A stretch of DNA of 64,000 bases from contig NC_133971.1 of the NCBI RefSeq assembly GCF_031877795.1, forward strand, positions 63,920,463-63,984,462. Reading direction: 5' to 3'. Below the pieces are notes generated by a model. That model had not been told where the DNA came from. It saw only the letters and a list, made by a program, of their open reading frames with translations, and did no database searches. The translations under genes were made by a program, and so were the position numbers. Below, piece by piece: positions 45,120 through 59,900 of the stretch (the stretch's first letter is position 1; each line of letters begins with the position of its first letter). The DNA is from Strix aluco (lineage: Eukaryota > Chordata > Aves > Strigiformes > Strigidae).

Positions 45120-48100
45120 TGAGCCTATGAGTTTCAATCTGCTTGTGTGGAGAAGCAATTTTATCAGGTACTTACTTAAGGTTGACATACATCCTGCAGA
45201 CTCTGCATCCAGTTAACCTCTTTGTCTTGTGCTGCCTTAGCAGTCCTTACTGTTTTATTTTGTCCCTAACTCCCAAGCAACTGTCATTTTCTTTAAAGAA
45301 AGTATGCTTCTGGAAGTACATTTTCAAAATCATACTGAATGAGTTCAAAAGTTATTTTCTTTTATGTTGTTACTTTTAGTCATAAGGACACTGGGAAAAC
45401 AGATAACCTATCCAGAGATGTCCAATGGATATCTTAGCAGAAAAAAAAAATAGCCTTTTTCATCAGAGCATTACAACTGCACCTTAAAGACAGTCACAGA
45501 TTCAGTGATTCATTGTAAGTAGTACACAGGTCTTGTTTAAACATTTGTGTGAAGCTTGCATGTGTTCTACAAAGGACTTCTAATGTGGAGTTCAAAGCAC
45601 TTCTAAACTTATACCTGAAGAAGCGCTGTGAGACAGTTTCAGAATACAGTGTCTGTGTTTCTTGGTGGATAAGGACAGCAATGACAGTGATTTATGATAC
45701 TGCTCTTCTGAAAACCAACTGAGCCCCAGGACTGCCTTATTAGATTAAGGTGCAAAGAGACACTCCCAAAATAAGGTCGTGTGGTTTCCCTTTGTGTGAG
45801 TCAGAACACCACTTGAGAGCCTTCAGCTACTCAAAACCTCACTTGCTTTCCTGCTGAGACAGTGCTGCCAACTCCAGCAATTTAATTATGGCTATTTGAT
45901 GTTTTACTTAAGCCCAGTTCCTACTGACAATGTGACCATGTGAGAAATTCAGCTTCCACTTATAGAAAAATGAAGATTCTAGCCATCAAAATGCAGAAAT
46001 TGGCAGGCAAGCAGGATCCAAATGCACACAAATGGCTCACAAAATGAAGAAGGATGAGAAGAAGCATTCTTTGTTGAATGTTTAACATCTGCCAGAATAA
46101 TTCTGGTGTAATTGGTTTTGCCTTAGGAAAATCTCATGTTGGATTCAAATAATGGGACTGAAAAGACATCAGTTTCAAGGTTTGTTTGTAATTACAGGAA
46201 TAGGCTGTGAATGGGACAATGAGATTTTCATCCCCATTTTTATGTTTTAAAGAAGACATCATTTTGGTATTTTTAGTGAAAAAAATGTGAAAGCTTTTTT
46301 GAGAATTTTCAGAGAAATGCATTTCACTGGAAAATGCAGTTTCTACAGGATCAAAATTATCTGCAGGAAACCAAATTCTCCTGAAATAAAAGTAAATTCA
46401 GAGACATTTGATTTATTTTTTTACACAGTTTTGGAGTTTCTCATTATAAATATTTGTCAAAATAAAGTCTCCTTTGCTTTTTCCTGAGGAGACTTTCTCT
46501 CTGTAACATTTTGCTAAGATCATGTGCAGAAAAATGAAATAGTTTGAGTCTACCAAGAAACCTGCACAGCAGGTTTTTCTGAACTGGAACTGAAAAACAA
46601 TCAAAGAGAATGTAATAATATGCCCTCTCAATTGTGATAAAGAATTGGGTGAAACATAAAGATATTAAATTTAAGGCAAAGAGAAAATATTTATGTGAGC
46701 AGTTAGAATTCACTGAAATGAAAGACATTTAGACAAGCAAAATGGCAGGATAAACAAGAGATAGATGGTTTTGCAGCTGTTTGTAATATCTACAGTTATT
46801 GCAGTCGTGGCAAATCAAGGTTGTATTTCATGGTGTAAGGGCACTGCCTTGCTAAAAAGCACAAAATCTTAGTTCAGGTGAAGTGCAACCAGTGCAGTAG
46901 CTGTACTAGCTCCCTGAGAAAGCTCAGGTACCACTGCAAGTGAACTGCAGTGCTGCTGTGAAGGTCCCCTCATTGCCTCACAGATGTGAGTGCAGCACTG
47001 ATGAGCAAATGGTGGATTGATTGCTTTACAGGATGGCTGCTCTCTATTTAACTAGGGTAACTTGAAGAATATTACTCAAGTGCAGCTATTTTGCACAGAT
47101 TCTCTGCTAGAGGTATAGATTAAGAGGATGCTAAGGTGTCTCTGTTGACTAGAAGTAGATGCAATTGTGAGTGGTAGAATCCTGCAGAGGATGACAGCTT
47201 CAGACTTCCGAGATGGCAGGAGACATGGGATAGCAGGGTGAGACAGGAAGGTCTATGCTTGCAGATTTTCAGAATGACTGGGCATAGGGAGAAAATGGAA
47301 AGCAAGATTAATAGGTTTGTTGTTTTGAATGAGTAGTTGCAAAACCCTTGGAGGGATGATTGCAGAACATGTAGACTGCTCAGAGGAGGGGAGAAGCACT
47401 GCCTCTTGATGTGCTTTGAGTCTAGGAGAAGAAGCTATGATATGTGACCAGGCACAGCTAAGTTATGACTTGTTCTTGCTCACTCCTTCAAAAAGAAGTG
47501 TTTAAAATAATTTGTTAGTAGAAAAAAGACTAAATTATCCAAATAAACTGGCTGACTAACATTAACAGCAATATTGGCTTCTGAGAGTTTCATGCTATTA
47601 GCTATGCAGCCCAATGAACATTTTGTTTTAAATAAAAAACAGAGGTCTCTGTTTGAAGTCACATGAGGATTTTGCACAATATCTCATTTTGTCTTGCTGT
47701 TTGCTGGCAACAAAGGAGTAAATTAGAGTTAATGAATCAATGTTAACTTTTTTCATCCCCATTGGATGTCCCACCAAACCAGAGCAAAGTTACCTTGATA
47801 GGCAGCATGAGAGGAATACTGTCATACCGTTGCAGAGCCCGAGAGACAGAAGCTTGCAGTCTCCAGCTCCGTTAAGCCAGCTCATAAGCTTCACAATCAT
47901 TTTGATACTATTTTATATCTTAGTTTTAAATACAATTCATGTTAAATGTGGTTTTATCATCTGGAAAGCCTTAAGGGCTACAAAGGTCTAATGTCATCAG
48001 AAAGCTTTATTGATAAATGCTTGTGCTTATGAAGGCTATGCGCATGAAGGCAATGGAACACTCTTTTGGTAGCATTTTCAGTGTTCATTGCTGCAAGCTG

Positions 48101-48386
48101 CAGTTAGAATTTGCACCAGTACCTTTCCTGTGCCTGTCTTTAGTGAGATTGCAGTCCGCCTTTTACGAGGCTATATGCCTTTTAAAGGTCAAGATGTTGG
48201 TCAAAATACTCTATCATACAGTGGTTGAATTTAATCAGAACAATTTAAGAGTATTGAAAAGTTTTTAAAAATATTGTGGACATTTTTGCAGCTTTATGAT
48301 GTGTAGTGAAATTTCCCAGAACAGGCTTGTTGTCCCTCTCTTTTTTTCCTTTGTTTTTAATCTTTGACATATCAGATGTATCAGAT

Positions 48387-48640
48387 GAATCATAGAATTA
48401 CAGAATAGCCCAGATTGGAGGGGACCTGGAAGGCTCATCTGGTCCAACCTTTTGTGGGAAAGGGAGAATTGACGAGATTATCCAGCACCCTGTCCATTTG
48501 CATCTTGAAAACCTCCAGTGATGAGAACACCACCATGTCCCTGGGGAGGTTGTTCCAGTGATTGATTGTTCTCACTACAAAAAAATTATTTCTTATTTCA
48601 AGATGAACTGTTTTCCATTTCTTGTGAAAGTGATTTAAGG
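48387..48640 (-). repeat. CR1 LINE fragment
   Basis: The plus strand reads AATCATAGAATTACAGAATAG and later GATTGGAGGGGACCT, then TCTGGTCCAACC and GGGGAGGTTGTTCCAGTG. This is the antisense form of a CR1 3' end. The similarity fades after about 48,610. It is an old, 5'-truncated copy. Confidence 0.82.
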
Positions 48641-51600
48641 ATAGAGAACATGAGGAAGACCTTTGGATATTAATTTTATTTTCTGTTTAAATGGATAAAG
48701 TAACCCTCTGGGGCTTTAGATTTATCATATCATATTAAATTTAAAAGCACCACAATCCCACTTTGCACTCTGCAAATGTGTGATAGAGAAGCTGCCTCTC
48801 AAAACTGGCACTGGAGTTTTCCCCTCAGTTTTGTACTTGTGACCTTCCAGTGAGAATATAAGAAAAATGAGACCTCTAGGAAAAGGTGAGCTTCCATCTT
48901 CTTATTCTCCTGCATGGTAGCAGATCTACAGACAGCTCCACCAGGACTAGGGCACTTCACAGTTGGCTATGTGACTGCTGGTGCTGAAAGGTCTTATACA
49001 AATACTGCAGAGAAGAGTGGGTATGGAAGGCTGGGAGTCTTGCAGTTTGCCATAATAATTCTGCTCCTTTATCAGAAATGTTAATGGCATGATTACATCT
49101 GGAATACTTTAATATATATTTGTGTTTGCATGTATGCATACAACCTGTTAGCTGGCATTTTCTTGTGGCCTCTTCCCCAGTATTTTGATAGACAGAAGAC
49201 TGCTGTCCCTTCCTTTAAGTCATTAGACTCTTCTCTTGCTCTCATGTGCACTTAACTGAAACCATGGTTTTGCAATCAGCCATCTTTCAAATCTCCCTCT
49301 TCGGCCTTCTTTCCTACTGCTTCTCCCTATCTCCTCCTACAGCTGCTTTTCACCTTGCTCCCTGCATGCAGCCTAACTGTGAACTGCTGAAATCACCCTG
49401 GTCCATCTGTAACCAGCTCCCTTGATCTATTACAGTCCTACTGCATATCTGCTCCTCAAGGTAACCACAGCTGTGGCATACCCATGGATCCTCCTATCTG
49501 TTTTAATGTCTTTCTTCATCCATCTCTAAGGAGAGGTGACTGCATAGTCATTTTTCTCCACAGCTTTGCAGGAAGGCTTAGGATGCAGTTTCAAGATCTG
49601 ACTACGCTAATCTAATAATAAGCTGCTGCTGAAAAAGTCAGTCCTGCTCCTCTGTCTTCAGGCTCTCCCCTCTGTACCCATCTTTCTTGGGATGCTAAAT
49701 GATCTGATGAGAACTTTTTTTGTTTTGTTTCATTTTTTATTCCCCGGGTGGATTTTCCATACCTGATATATGCTGTAGTTGAACAACAGCTGTGTCTGAT
49801 GCAAACGAAGTGGTGGCAACCTTCGGGGCTTAAAGGTGGGGTGGGAACAAGTTTGCCCCTTTTTTGGCAGTAGCTAACACACTGACTTTGCTGCAGTGTG
49901 AAAAGTCTGTCTGGAAGCAAGAAGTAGGGAGATAAACAGCTGGCTACAGATATTCCCAGGAGATCATCAGTTTCTTGTGCCTGGTGGCTTTGGTGGAAAG
50001 AAAGTACCAAGTGATATGGGCAACCTGGACGAGATTATAGGAGGAAGTGGAAAGGAGCCTCCTTCTTTCGCTGCTGCCTGTCCAAAAGCAGTCTACAGTA
50101 ACTTAGATTCTGTTTGTGATTTTGGTAATTTTTCATTACTCCTTCAAAACAAAGGAAAAAGGCTGAAAAAATAGTGTCATCTGAGTTCATCACTGATTTT
50201 TGAAATATCAGCCTAAACAAAGTGAAGGCTATATCCAACTGCTTTTCAAAATAGGAATGTAGGTCGGGTTTATTGATATATTAGCAGTTATAATATGATT
50301 CAAGTTAAAGGTTATACATTTTTAGGTGTATTTCTATTAGTAAATGACAAATTTGTTGGCATGAAAAAAATGTAGTAGTACATAGGGAAGCTTTCATGCT
50401 TTTGAAATATCTTTTTCAATGTACATTTGAGGACCTGACATATTTTTCCCTTACCACAGTTCAAGAGCATGCAGAATCCTTCAGATTAATTTTAATTAAT
50501 GTGTTAAGGGCCTTTCAAAGGAAGCCCATTACATTTGTTACCACCTTTTAAAATAGAATTAAATCAGTTTCCCCAGTCATGAAAAATGTGAACATATCTT
50601 GAATGTAAATTAACTGCAGTGTTAAATAGCTGTATTGACTGTCTATGTGTCTCTTTATGTGGGCTCACATACTTTTAGCTTTAATTAAGGAGACTAATTT
50701 TATTTTTGAAGAATTATAAATTCCACAAGACAGCACAGTGAGAGGTAACATTATGATATGCTAGTTACGATGCTGTTTGAAAAAGACAATTGCATAACTC
50801 GTCTTTTGTTGCCTGAAACCATTATGTTCACATTTGAAATGCAGTTTGCAGCCTTTGTGAAAGTAGTATTCTCTTACATTAAATAACTGCTTTTATGAAC
50901 ATTTACTTAAATTTCCTAATATTATATTGTTGTTTTCTGATGCAAATACATAGCATTTGTGTATAATTCTAGATCAATGACAGCTTTTAGCTGTGGGGAT
51001 AAAAGTCCCATTTTGGCTGTGTCAGTGTGACCTGTTATACTGCTGGGTGTGTAAAACATTCATTATGGAACTTCTGTGTTTTTTACTGAAAAACACTGTC
51101 ACCTTTGGCATTTCTGAGTTAGCCAGCAAGATGACTTTCATTCCTTTAAGGCCCTAATTTAACCAAAACAGGGGATAAGAATCACTTGGGCGTTACCAGC
51201 TTCCTTGGCTGGAAATCTGTAGCACATTGTATAGAAATTTTAACTGTATGGGTTTATTTAAGGGATCTAACTCTTCCTTTCATGACACACTCTAAAAGGA
51301 TGACATCACTGTGAAAAGGGGCAGCTTTTGTAAAGGAAGCAGGATTCTTGAAAGGGAAAAACATACTCATCATCCCAAATTGCTCTAAAGATCAGCAGTT
51401 ATATTGCTGGTATATTCAACCTCTCTGCTGAGACAATCTTGTCTCACTTCTCAGCAGTAACTGTCAGTTCTGCAAAATTATTGAAAATCAGGACAAAATC
51501 AAACAGTGAAAAAGCCAGCATCCTGCTCGTTAAGCTCTCACACATCTATTCATACTCATTATTCCAAAGTTTTTTATGTTATTTTGAGATGACTTTTAAG

Positions 51601-54600
51601 GCAAGCTAGCTAAATGTGGGAATAGGAATGTTATGTTTATAATTTCTTAAACAATAAAATCCGTTCAGTGATATTACTCTTGGTTTTGTTTTTTTTTTTT
51701 TAATGAGACTTAGGCATAAAGTGTACCTTGACTGACATTACTGAACTGCATTACACCAAATCACAATTCTATACAATACAGTGACGTCTTTTGGAAGGCA
51801 TCCTAATTCAATCTCTTAATCTTCAGCATTATAGTAGTAAAATTGTACATTGCTGTTTAATCACTAGTAAACCTATGGATTAAAGATAGAACTCTGTACA
51901 CTTTTATGATGCTGTGTCCATACAAGGTATAAGTTTAAATCAGTATTTTTCTGGAGCTGCCAGTCACAAGACACCTAGTACATTCTTATATGCAGACACC
52001 ATTTGAGTTTTACACAGCTGCCTGCATAAATCAGCTATAAGAAGAGAAACAGAAATTTTTACAAAGCTTTATGTTTTTGCAGCAGCAGTGTTGTCATGTT
52101 ATGTTAGGTATCACATCTAGGCTGCATTAAGACAAAATTGGGAAGTAGAGAAAAATGCAAAGAAAGTAAATTAACTTTGAAATCTTGGCTCTTATGATGA
52201 CTTACGTAAATGATGTTAAGGATTTTGCTTTTTTGGTATTGCTACAATGCACACTAAAGAATACAAATGAAGGAAAAATAAATCAATATTAGTGTGATAT
52301 AATTTGCAAACACAGCTTCTGAGGTACTAGGGGACAATGAGTTTGTGCATTGAATGCCACCTCTGGTTTAAGATGACAGCATATGGCACTTTACAGGTAT
52401 TACACTGCACTCTGTGGTGGCTGATCCCCATTCCTGCCTGCCTTCAATGTCAGTCAGAGGTAAGTGACTCAATTTGCACTTCCAAGTAGTTTGAACCAGG
52501 ACGGCGTTTGTCAGCTGTTGTGGCAAAGCCATAATGGAGATGCTTAGGAGGAGTCTGAAATGGGACCAGCTGCATAAATGTAAAACACACAAATAGGAAT
52601 GTGAGAGCTTGATTTAAAGCTATCTATATCATACTGACGCTTTTGATACCTCCAGAGAAGGTGCTGTGAGCCCACAACTTATTCTTGTTCCCTTTTTCCC
52701 CTCCCTTCTCCAGATACAACAGCCCTCCCTGCCCCAACATTTGTTATTTTCACCTTGTTCTTAGACAGATTTTAGAAGTCTCTGTAGATTAGGATCATAT
52801 AAACATATGTCAACATTGACTATCAGATGATAGTTACACTGAATGCAAAATAAAATTTCTCATGGCTTTCTCTGGCCAAGATGGGATTGCAGGCTCTCTG
52901 GTTTGTGCACCAGTTGGTGCTAAAGATTACAGCAGTTGATGGAAATGTGAGATAACCACTTATGTTAGGACAGGAGAGCAGGGAAGCTACACAGTCTCCA
53001 AAGTAAATCTCAGTTATAATATGACTTTTCCTTCAGATATCTGAATATTTTACCCTCTGCAACATTTTATCCTTCCTGCTTTGCCCTGGCAATGGTAGAT
53101 ACTTGCTGTCCAGGCTGAGGCACACTTTAGAAATGCTCCAGGTTTTTATTGTTTTCAGTTTTACTTGGTCCCACAAAAACAGTTTTAATGTGCCAAACTG
53201 AACATATATGGGAGAGCTCAATCAATTGCCGTGGAAAATGCTGGCTAATATGTGGATCACAGAAATGAAATTCCAGTCTAGAAGTGTGCTAAATAGACAA
53301 GGCAGGGAACAGGTCATGCTATGTCAAAGTTTTCTTCTGAGGTTACCATAGGGAAGCCACGTGTGCTCCAGATAGTTTTACTAATAATAAGTTAGGAGTC
53401 ACATTTTTTGCCTACTACCCTCAGAAAATGTCTAAACTACATTGTTATTTTGAATGATGTACATTAAGGAGGATATTCATGCACCTTTACAAGCCTGCCA
53501 AAGAAAACTTCCCCATGCATGCACAAAACAAGAAATGCAGTGGAGTTGCCCTGAAAAGACTCAGTTGACTCAGATGGGGCATGAATATAGCAATTGGGTT
53601 TATTCTGCAAAATGTCTTGTGGTGGAGGTGAGGAGGTGCCAGTGCAGGGCCTGGAGGGGAGAGCAGGGATGGGAGCCTCCATATTCTCCGAGGGATTCCT
53701 GATCTGACTCTATGCCTGCAGTTCACAGCACCTGCCAGAATTGGCTTGTGCTTCCAGCCAAATGCACGTCACAGGGAGGGATGCCTCCAGATGTTAGCGG
53801 CAACTGAAGCCATCCACAAGGGAAGAAAAGATTCAGTGTGTTAAGCAACTGGTGACCCATGGGCCAAGCACACCTGGCCTACCCTGCTTTCCCAGGAGAG
53901 AAGAGGAAGGCTGTGCTGTGCTGCAAATGCTGCTGAATCAGCCGAAATCTTTCTCCCTTGCTTTATCTCTACCAGCCTAACACAGAAAGACAGGTCTTGG
54001 CATTGACTATGAGTGTTAAGGAAGCTCAGTAAAAACATCTGGGAGAGAAACCTCTGCAGGAAAAGGAAAGTTTGCACAGTCCTTTCCCCCTGTAGATGTA
54101 GTGGCAGAGGACCTGCAAATGGGACGTCAGCTACTGTTTATGTGGCATGCCACTGCTTGTACAGTGGGTGGGAAGCAGCACTTCAGGGCTCTCACCTCCA
54201 CCTTCCAAAAGTAAGTAACAGATCTGTGAGCAGACAAAAATAGAAGCACACTAAAAAGTTGGCAGGAGGGTCTTAAGGTGCAGTGAATGTCTCAGGATTG
54301 CATTTATGGCTTTTAATCAGAATTTGTTTGTTTACTGAAAGGCTGCCTTTATTTACACTTTTTGAAATGGGTTTAGATTTTGGAACTGAAGCCCATCTAA
54401 ACATTAAATGTAATTATCTTAAAGCTTCCTTTTTCAAAAAGTTTTTCAGAGTAAAACACAACTTTATAGCAAAGCAAGTCAAGGCTCTGGAAAATATTTT
54501 AATGATATTAGCTGATTAAAAACTTTCTTTGAAGAGCACTAAAGGAACTTTCCTATTAAATTGCTGGAGATGCAGATTCATCCCATTACTAGCACTGTAG

Positions 54601-56402
54601 GAAATTACCAGAAATACCGATATATTTCTGATATTTATTTCAGAATTTTACATTCATTTCATTCAAAGACATATGTGAAGCATACTGTTTTCAAATCAAA
54701 TAAGAATCTAGGAGTCTGCAGTCTCTGGGGTTGGATGCATTCATTGCAAGCCCTACAAGAGCTGACCCTATAGCATCTGTTAAACCTGAAAGTCACAAGC
54801 AAAAAAATTAGCTGCATAAAGCACCATTAAGGGGACTGTAGGAACCTAACTCTGAAACCGAGATCCAAAACACTCCCTGGCTAATAACTACTTGAACTCA
54901 TTAGGCTGTTGTCCTGTTTTCCCTTGCTGACTGACCGTCTAGGTCAGAGACACTCCTGGGATTTTCCACTTAATTCCTGGCACCTGCTTTAACCTTACTG
55001 GGAGCAGATCCTAGCAAAAGCACTGCATACACCTTCTCTGGGGTCCAACCTACACAGTGTCGCAGCAGTGTCCATCTCTTATATGTTAACCAGATGGCTC
55101 CCAGGATTATTTCTGTTTTGTTTGTTTTGTTGTTTTTTTTTTTTCCTTTTTCAATCCAATGGCTAATTAATATAAAATGCATACACAGTGATAGGAGCAA
55201 ACCTCTACTTCATTGCTGGATTATAGATTCACACTCTTATGATCTGTCTTCCTGTAATAAATGAATCATTCCTTCTTTTCTTGCAGGCTTGCTCAGTTTC
55301 TTGGAGCTGAGTGGATGACAACTTGTATCACAATGAGAATTGTTTAAAGGGAAGTATGTGATGAAGAGTTTCTTCATGACAAAAAGGTGCACCCCAGAAG
55401 GCACAGCAGCTTGCTGGATCACAGAGCAATGGTGCTGCGGTAATGTGCTACTGAGTCTGCAAGACTGTGTGATTTGACAATACTTAAATGCAAAATATAA
55501 AGCTTCTGTAATGTTACAAAATCCCTATGATAGAAATGTTCTGGGAATGTAATCCAGCCTCTTTTGTCAAGTCTTGTCATGAATCTTCCAGACAAGGAGG
55601 GGTTACTAAACCTTGACAATTATCCTTCCAGAAATTGCTTGCTATAGCAATGGAGTGGATCAAACCTAGCTGTGCAGAGTTCAGGTTCAGAAAGTGGAAA
55701 ATCCCCCAAAGGAAAATTAGAAGTTAGCTCATTAAAGTCACAGAATGAGATGCTGATTGTGCTAAGGGAAGTGTAGGAAGGAGCCCTAGGACATCATTTT
55801 TGAAGCTCGTCAAGAGGAACAGATCCTGAGGGATTCAGAGGGTGCAGAACAGTGTCAGACTGACCTATGCCCATGTGTGACGAGGAGAACAAGGCATGGA
55901 ACAATCCTTCCTGAAATGTTTTCCTGAAGAGACAGAAGTATACCCCGATGTGAGCATAACGCATTTGTATGGCAGACTGCCTCATGGTTTATAGTGAGCT
56001 GTATACTTCTGTAACTACTCTGCAAAGTAACATGCTGGCAATTGAGATAGTCACACTCGCATGGAACATTTGTGTGTGGTAAGCCTAGGTCTCTGGATAG
56101 CCCTTCTTACCTGCTTACCCTGCAAAGGGCAAGGTGCTGAGGGAGCCCTTCATGAAAGTTTTTATGTGATGGCAAGAGCAGGTGCTTTCTTCTTTGTTTT
56201 TAGTTGTATAAAGCTTGGAAAGCCAGACTGAATGGCTTTAAGACAGAGCACACCCAGGGTGCATGGATGTGTCTGGTTGTCTGCATGGCTGTCCACAAAA
56301 TTACCATCTCTGCATTGTGGTAATCTGGCCAGCAGCTTTGCATCATGTCTGCAAGCATATTTTTTCCTATTACATGCACAAAACCTTGGTCTCATGCTCC
56401 AC
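48641..56402. other. Intergenic, nothing recognised
   Basis: There is no supported gene. A 132-codon minus-strand open stretch at 49612-50010 lacks any recognisable motif. Poly-T runs occur at about 51,689-51,702 and 55,129-55,144. Confidence 0.45.
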
Positions 56403-56447
56403 AACATTGACCCTGCCAACCACAATGCAGTTGGCAGGGTCAATGTT
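56403..56447. repeat. Perfect inverted repeat: 18-bp arms, 9-base loop
   Basis: AACATTGACCCTGCCAAC (56403-56420) is followed by the loop CACAATGCA and then the exact reverse complement GTTGGCAGGGTCAATGTT (56430-56447). The stem does not extend, since flanking C56402 and T56448 do not pair. It is too short for an ordinary microRNA precursor. A local template-switch event would produce just such a structure. Confidence 0.95.
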
Positions 56448-56878
56448 TTAAAGTAAAGGATGCTTCCATGGGAAAATTCTCAAGGGGGAGAAAAAGTAAT
56501 ATAGTTCTTGTGAGCTTCAAATCTATTGTCCATACCAGAAGCCTGAAGGAAATATGAGAGGGGAATAATATCCCATATTCTTTTTCTGGTCTATGAAAAT
56601 ATGGGATATCTAAAGGCTGAAGCTCCCTGTAAGAGATCAAAACAAATGACATTCTGTCACAGTAAAATGGTTTGGGATCTGTGTGCATGTGTGTGTGTAT
56701 CTCTTTGCTTTTAAGTAGAAACTCTCAGAAAAAAAAAAAAAAAGCTTACATTTTTTTAATCAGCCTATCTGAATGATATTCTAAAACTGACTTCTTTTTT
56801 CTCATGGCAAAGGAAAACAGGAACTTTCTCACTTTAGTTAGATATTTTCCATCAAAATAAAATATCAAAGGCAGTTTT

Positions 56879-56904
56879 GTTGTACTTGTGGAAACAAGTA
56901 CAAC
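56879..56904. repeat. Perfect inverted repeat: 11-bp arms, 4-base loop
   Basis: GTTGTACTTGT is followed by GGAA and then ACAAGTACAAC. The short loop would let it extrude as a compact hairpin. Confidence 0.9.
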
Positions 56905-59900
56905 TTCCAGGGCAAAAATCCCTAGATATAAATTCAGAAGTTAAGCAGTAGGTGTTATTGACTATATTCTCTCCCCCTGCAAGGTCAGTTTATCTTCTAA
57001 AGTACACGACTGGCGTTCATATAATCCACTAAATTTTAAGAAGTGTAAGGGATTAAGGTGTTTGTCTGAGGATAAATTGTAATCAATATTCAGATTGACT
57101 GATAAAAGAAGTGTTAATTGGTGTTAAAAAGATAGATTACTGACAACAATCAATAAAGAAAAGAGAAGCACTAACAGATTATGGGTCTGATTTTGCAGAG
57201 GTGTGGGAATACCCTGTGGGTTTTTATGATTGGGTTTTTTTGTTACAACTTTCTAATGTTAATGTTCTGCTGAAGATGGTTTCAGACAGGTGACTGCTGT
57301 GCTCAGCCTAGCAGAATCCTTTGAAGAGTTGCTAAGGCAGAACTGAAATTATAGCCTTACTTTAAAATAAAGTATTGTCAGGTAATTACTTCTAGCATAC
57401 AAGTACAATTCTCATTGATTTTGTGGGGGCTTTTTGTGTAAAATTCTAAGCCTTCAAAAGGTAGCTTTTGAACTTGGGTATTCACGGATTCCTTGGCAGT
57501 CACTGATACAAGAAGGGTGCAGAAGAAAGGAAACTAAAGATACTTGTAACTACCTGTAAGTGCTGCAGTGGGAAATGGGTCAACTCCCCTACTGACTAGA
57601 TGAAGGTATTTATTTTGCAGAAATTAATTGTCTAATTTTCTTCATTTATTTAATAAAGTTATGACATTTATATTGCATATACCTGGCTAGTATTGTCTGT
57701 TATGTCTGACATTAGACTTAAAAGTAGCAATAATTAAATTAATGTATACTGATTATATTGTTGTGTATTCCCTGTTTACTTTCTGGGAAGTATATTACAG
57801 TTCAACTTTTACTGATGCCAGAAATGGTAGTTTAAAATCCATTTATTGTAATTTTGAGCTGCAAATATTTTTTGGTAAGGATTTATGACTGTTAAGACAA
57901 TAAATCTTCAACTTGCTGATGGATGTAGGATCCAGTCTATAAGGATATTAGCCATGTATTGCAATACTGATGCCTGTGTATCTGTACACCCTCTTTTTAA
58001 AAGAAGAGTGTACATAGCGAAAGGCAAATGGTCTGTTTGGTGCATGTTTCAAACCATTGCACAGATTCCTGGATGGTGTAAATATATTGATGTTTCACAG
58101 ATCCGTACCTTTAGATCTTCCCAAGTACTATCTCATAAAGCTAGCAATTACTTTAGCAAAAGCAGTGAGTAATTCAAGCTTTTAGAATAACTTTGACCTT
58201 TTTTGTGTATAAATCATTCTCACACAGTTTATATAGAGGAATTAAAAATATTGTGTGCACATTAACACATTAAGAGTGAGCTTGCATTTTAAACATTCCA
58301 CAGTGCATTAAGTAAAAGTGAGGTGCATGGTATTGGAGAGGGTCTACAGAAGAAAGAACAGATCCCTTTCTAGCATTGTTTTATTGCTAAAATTAACCCC
58401 ATCAACTTGCTTTCACAATGTCAACAGCTGCATGGTGCACCAAGGGGCTCTTTTTGCACACAAAGATCTGTCCATAAAAGCCGTTGAGAGATGATAAGGC
58501 TATGTGCCTGCAGGGGAAAGGCAATGTCAACTTGATATCAAATTTGTGAGAAGGAAAGATGAAGTACAGGTGAAAAGGGCATTGTTAATATATCCATTTA
58601 GACTATGCAGCAAACAACAGTACAGGATACAGTATGAAGGAACATAAGACACATTTGGGTACAAGAGAAGGGCATGTGTTTTTGTTAGCCTGGTACTTTT
58701 TGTAATCAAGTTTTGTTTATTTAAGATAGGTTTAAAATGTCAATCAATCACAGCAACTGAGCTGTGAGTGCATGGGAATATCTTTGCTGAAATAGTTTGT
58801 GTACAGATGTTTGAGCATGAAGAAACTTGCCATGTGTTTTTGTAGCTAAGGAAGTGAGTCATCAGTGAAACTAGTATGGGTGGTATAGGAAAATCATGCA
58901 CATGGTCTTGGCACAGCTGTGTGCTTGTTACATTCCATGAGATATTTCATAATGGAAAACCCATTGCTCCACTAATATAGCATACCTGCATATCAGGTAT
59001 AAGTTGTGAAGCACCCAGTGAAGTCACAGGACCTTACAGATTTACAGTAAATTTTCAGTGAAGAAGAAGGGCAAAAGAAAGTCCCCAGTGTTGACTTAAA
59101 AGAGAGAGGAAAATATCCTGTTTAATGTGTTTACATGTCTTGATGCTTAATGTCTTGATGTGTTTATTGCTTAACTGCAATTTTTATCAATCAAATTTTA
59201 CAGAGCCAAAAGTGTAAGTGGGCAAGATAGTAATTAAGTCAGCAGAACTGTACAGCTAGCTGCAGTAGCAGGAAATTTGGCCTTGTGTCTAGTTAGCAAG
59301 GCTGCAAGCCCCTGTGACTCAAATGGTTTTCTGCTGGTCATATTCCTCCTTTGAACTTGCCTGTTTTCTATTTGGTTTATGTGATTTACATGGAACATTG
59401 TTCAGTAAATGATCTGTCAAAAAATAGCAATAAACAGATGTTGCCACTCTATGGTGTTTCATTGTTAATGTTCTTAATTAAAATATTTGCTTTAAATGCA
59501 TGCACACATAGATTATGTATGTCACAGTTCAGTCTGGATGTCTTCAATAGTTTCTTGAGCTACCCATTCCTCACCATTTTGAAAGATGAAGGGCCAGCCA
59601 GTGCTAATCTGTGTGTACCTCCGACTGTATTGGAACAATTTATGGCCACTGAAAGGTCAGCTCCAGAGCTTCTGTATCTCAGAGGATTTGTGCCATATTG
59701 CAGCTACATGGATGGAATGATATGCAAGTTTATGAACAGGTAGGATACAGAAATTGGCAAAATGGGTATAAGTAAGATTCTACTCAGCAAACTGAGTTGC
59801 AATTTCCTACAGTCTGTTTGGCTGCAACTACTCACCAACAGACAAGTCTTTCACAGTAAGAACATAAATGTATGGGTGTTGATACACAATGCAATTTATG

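Larger units (their letters stand above)
38581..48386. other. Intergenic; microsatellites only
   Basis: This is about 9.8 kb without a recognised gene. It holds a (CATA)-type repeat at 39.3 kb, a TG/TA repeat at 40.55 kb and a 15-bp direct repeat at 45.09 kb. A GC-richer patch at about 38,940-39,300 looks older and repeat-like, but I cannot assign it. Confidence 0.45.

Noticed and set aside
49612-50010. 132-codon minus-strand open frame
   Set aside because: It shows no motif, no conserved block and no exon signals.
59351-59743. 130-codon plus-strand open frame
   Set aside because: It has no family resemblance; a hydrophobic start alone is not evidence of a gene.
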